A model generated the notes under the pieces. That model was not told where the DNA came from, made no database searches, and was given only the letters and a program-made list of their open reading frames with translations. DNA of 64,000 nt from Anaerocolumna aminovalerica (GTDB lineage Bacteria > Bacillota > Clostridia > Lachnospirales > Lachnospiraceae), in assembly GCF_900115365.1 (NCBI RefSeq), contig NZ_FOWD01000010.1, forward strand, positions 61,574-125,573. Direction: 5' to 3'. Positions 63,583-64,000 of the stretch are shown here, piece after piece; the first letter of the stretch is position 1; each line of letters begins with the position of its first letter. The translations under genes were made by a program, and so were the position numbers.

Positions 63583-63623
63583 TTAATTTTACATAGTATA
63601 ATACCTGTAAGCCAACAACCCAC

Positions 63624-63672
63624 ACAACGTACAAAGTTCCCATTAAAGGGAGGAACTTTGTACGTTGTTTTT
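63624..63672 (+). terminator. terminator after the secreted protein pair
   Basis: ACAACGTACAAAGTTCC (63624-63640) and GGAACTTTGTACGTTGT (63652-63668), 17-bp perfect stem, 11-base loop, followed by TTTTG. Confidence 0.85.
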
Positions 63673-63684
63673 GTATACCAATAC

Positions 63685-64000
63685 AAATAAACCACTTGCT
63701 ATGCAAGTGGACCCTATCCGGCTTTAAGCCCTAGATAAAAAACCTCCTATGTTATAATAAGTGTGGGTCCTAAACCGCACTAAACCAACAAAGGAGGTAT
63801 CCAATTGGATAAGAATACATTATCACATACAACATGGGAATGCAAATATCATATAGTGTTCGCACCAAAGTACAGAAGACAAGTGATATATGGAAATATA
63901 AAAGCAGATGTAGCAAATATATTAAGTACACTGTGTAAAAGAAAAGGAGTAGAAATTATAGAAGCAGAGTGCTGTTCTGACCACATTCATATGTTTGTCA
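63685..64000 (+). mobile_element. IS200/IS605-family insertion sequence, left end, partial
   Basis: CCACTTGCTATGCAAGTGG (63692-63710) is a terminal hairpin as required by these single-strand transposons. A leader with GTGTGGGTCCTAAACC follows, then a transposase gene running off the window. The left boundary at 63685 is approximate. Confidence 0.75.
63805..64000 (+). CDS. tnpA: IS200-like transposase TnpA (Y1 family), partial
   Basis: Starts at TTG 63805 with AAAGGAGG 7 bases upstream. 65 residues visible: LSHTTWECKYHIVFAPKYRRQVIYG (the typical IS200 opening) and AECCSDHIHMFV with the HUH motif (His-hydrophobic-His) that binds the catalytic metal. The catalytic Tyr lies past the window edge. 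It moves single-stranded DNA. TnpB is not seen in the window. Confidence 0.93.
   Translation, partial: MDKNTLSHTTWECKYHIVFAPKYRRQVIYGNIKADVANILSTLCKRKGVEIIEAECCSDHIHMFV

Overview
The window is low-GC Firmicute chromosome. Coding style (AGGAGG-type ribosome sites, frequent GTG/TTG starts, single-chain PurL, LplB/YtcP-type sugar transporters, a membrane pyrophosphatase, the DUF1622, DUF4127 and DUF4914 families, and a SpoIID/peptidoglycan-binding relic) points to an anaerobic, probably spore-forming Clostridia of the Lachnospiraceae type. The family assignment is an inference from gene content; no 16S gene is present.

Layout. 1-5.96 kb: a partial SRAP (YedK/HMCES-like) gene, a peptidoglycan-binding relic, and the translationally coupled carA-carB pair. 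6-13 kb: a SERCA-like Ca2+ P-type ATPase, a GltD-like flavoprotein, a heavy-metal-domain-like small protein lacking its cysteines, a UPF0316 membrane protein, a DedA protein and a GNAT acetyltransferase. 13-31 kb: an amino-sugar catabolic region. nagA, nagB and a ROK kinase are on the minus strand. Divergent from them is a long plus-strand run: SGNH esterase, GH20 hexosaminidase, ABC binding protein and two permeases (no ATPase), FAD oxidoreductase, DUF4127, NanE epimerase, RpiR regulator and a GHL10-like glycosidase. The gap between the two arms carries a sigma-A promoter bracketed by an inverted pair of 17-mers that may be operators. 31-43 kb: H+-type membrane pyrophosphatase, CNNM/HlyC-type protein, DUF4914 P-loop protein, two tiny ORFs, paired DUF1622 proteins, an unknown Cys-motif protein, a LysR regulator, a glyoxalase-like protein and an MBL-fold hydrolase. 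43-54 kb: purL behind a four-unit tandem repeat, an LDH-like dehydrogenase, rsgA behind an elaborate leader, a secreted UshA-like nucleotidase with LysM, a nitroreductase-family protein and tRNA-Gly(GCC).

54-64 kb is an accessory island beginning at tRNA-Gly. It holds a decayed integrase-like fragment, degenerate copies of the tRNA 3' end and its terminator, small acquired-looking genes (histidine phosphatase, CPT-like kinase, VOC, methyltransferase, frameshifted AraC), an Exp7-like P-type ATPase whose 5' end is duplicated about 5.1 kb downstream as a truncated copy, two small secreted proteins, and the start of an IS200/IS605 insertion sequence at the right edge.

Most notable: (i) the rsgA leader has a consensus promoter, two short ORFs and an intrinsic terminator whose loop contains the stop codon of the second ORF, which looks like ribosome-mediated attenuation of a ribosome-assembly GTPase; (ii) the hexosamine locus has unusual enzyme partners; (iii) the tandem repeat before purL shows compensatory changes in its hairpins; (iv) a family of about 150-bp palindromic elements is scattered between 10 and 38 kb; (v) one sugar permease carries an N-terminal extension that resembles a voltage-sensor-like four-helix module.
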